Both the position numbers and the translations under genes were made by a program. Positions 51,775 through 52,178 of a DNA stretch of 52,178 bases are shown one piece after another (within the stretch, counting starts at the first letter, position 1; each line of letters starts with the position of its first letter). This DNA is from Arthrobacter sp. (GTDB lineage: Bacteria; Actinomycetota; Actinomycetes; Actinomycetales; Micrococcaceae), in NCBI RefSeq assembly GCF_031179385.1, contig NZ_JAPSHV010000005.1:8796-60973 (forward strand). The letters are read 5' to 3'. The notes beneath the pieces are model-generated. The model worked only from the letters and a program-made list of their open reading frames with translations. It had not been told where the DNA came from and searched no databases.

Positions 51775-52178
51775 ATGCCAATTTCAGTCCCTTCGAACCT
51801 GACGTTCATTCCCGCCCGGGACGGCGAGGAAACTCCCCGACCGGCCATACTTGTTCTGCCGGGAGGCGGATACGGGCAAACCTCAGCCCACGAAGGGGAA
51901 CCCGTCGCTGAATGGCTCGCCGGGCTTGGCGTGCACGCTTTCGTGCTCCGGTACCGGGTTGCACCTCATCAGCACCCGGCACCGTTGTCCGACGCGAAGG
52001 AGGCGATGCTGTGGATCCGCGGCGGGGAGCACGGGATAGCCGTCGACGCTGACCGTGTCGGAGTCCTGGGGTTCTCTGCAGGTGGGCATCTCGCGGCAAC
52101 CCTCTCTACCGACACCCCATGCGGGGATCCACATCTGGACGTCACCGGAGCAATTCCTGACCTTTCGGTCCTCTGCTA
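51775..52178 (+). CDS. Alpha/beta hydrolase, acetyl-esterase-like (cut by the right edge)
   Basis: An open frame of 134 codons starts with MPISVPSNLTFIPARDG and runs off the window. ILVLPGGGYGQTSAHEGEP is the oxyanion/HGGG-like region and GVLGFSAGGHLAATLS the nucleophile elbow, as in BD-FAE-type acetyl esterases. The catalytic Asp and His would lie beyond the edge. It follows the previous hydrolase gene by 29 bases. Confidence 0.88.
   Translation, partial: MPISVPSNLTFIPARDGEETPRPAILVLPGGGYGQTSAHEGEPVAEWLAGLGVHAFVLRYRVAPHQHPAPLSDAKEAMLWIRGGEHGIAVDADRVGVLGFSAGGHLAATLSTDTPCGDPHLDVTGAIPDLSVLC

Noticed and set aside
1-52178. tRNA, rRNA, CRISPR, insertion sequences, phage or attachment sites
   Set aside because: I saw no cloverleaf-like sequences with a TTCRA loop, no regularly spaced repeats, no transposase or integrase and no terminal inverted repeats. 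A tRNA or CRISPR scan would settle this.

Overview
The window looks like chromosomal DNA of a high-GC actinobacterium, most probably a soil or plant-associated Micrococcaceae (Arthrobacter-like). The grounds are many GTG starts, tight 4-bp GTGA/ATGA gene overlaps, actinobacterial families (DUF1206, Cds1-type desulfhydrase, TipA-type MerR, DUF6504-like) and an actinobacterial-type fused rhamnulose-phosphate aldolase/lactaldehyde dehydrogenase. I saw no rRNA, tRNA, CRISPR array, insertion sequence or phage gene.

Left half (about 2.8-27.4 kb): a carbohydrate-use island aimed at rhamnogalacturonan-I (RG-I, pectin). A minus-strand operon holds a lipoprotein sugar-binding protein, two ABC permeases, a DUF624 (YesL-like) membrane protein and a GH42 beta-galactosidase. 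Divergent from it is a CE7 acetyl esterase. Further right are a secreted PL11 rhamnogalacturonan lyase (YesW-like), a secreted ThuA-domain protein with the same kind of helical C-terminal domain, a GH43-like glycosidase and a Gfo/Idh/MocA dehydrogenase. A complete L-rhamnose module follows: mutarotase rhaM, a LacI regulator, isomerase rhaI, fused aldolase/dehydrogenase and kinase rhaB. Three overlapping genes end it: a second MocA dehydrogenase, a DUF6807 (PmoA-like) protein and a cupin. The content resembles the Bacillus subtilis yes locus joined to rhamnose catabolism. Two palindromic operator types tie the pieces together. One (core TGAATCGWTTCA) lies before rhaI, before rhaM and at the transporter/esterase divergent promoter. 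The other (CGGAAARCGCTYTC) lies before the lyase and at the same transporter promoter.

Middle (27.6-35.8 kb): an EamA transporter and a DUF1232 protein, then a compact six-gene unit that looks like a cell-surface glycopolymer pathway. It has a fused CDP-ribitol synthase (IspD-like cytidylyltransferase plus SDR reductase), a LicD-type phosphotransferase fused to a SAM methyltransferase, a 70-residue coiled-coil protein, a GH1-like TIM-barrel protein, a glycosyltransferase and a metallophosphoesterase. The pairing of a CDP-ribitol maker with a LicD protein parallels the human ISPD/FKRP pair and is the strongest candidate here for an undescribed system.

Right part (35.8-52.2 kb): ordinary chromosomal genes. 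These are a DUF1206 protein, an M15-like peptidase, a DHFR-like reductase, a Cds1-type cysteine desulfhydrase, a TipA-like MerR regulator divergent from a guanine deaminase, and an AI-2E transporter. An operon of amino-acid permease, ZIP-like protein, RecQ helicase with an unusual C-terminus, catalase-like protein and small acidic protein comes next. Then follow a DUF6504-like gene with a LexA-type box, a cysteine hydrolase and luciferase-like oxidoreductase divergent from a GlxA regulator, a winged-helix protein, and two alpha/beta hydrolases, the last cut by the window edge.
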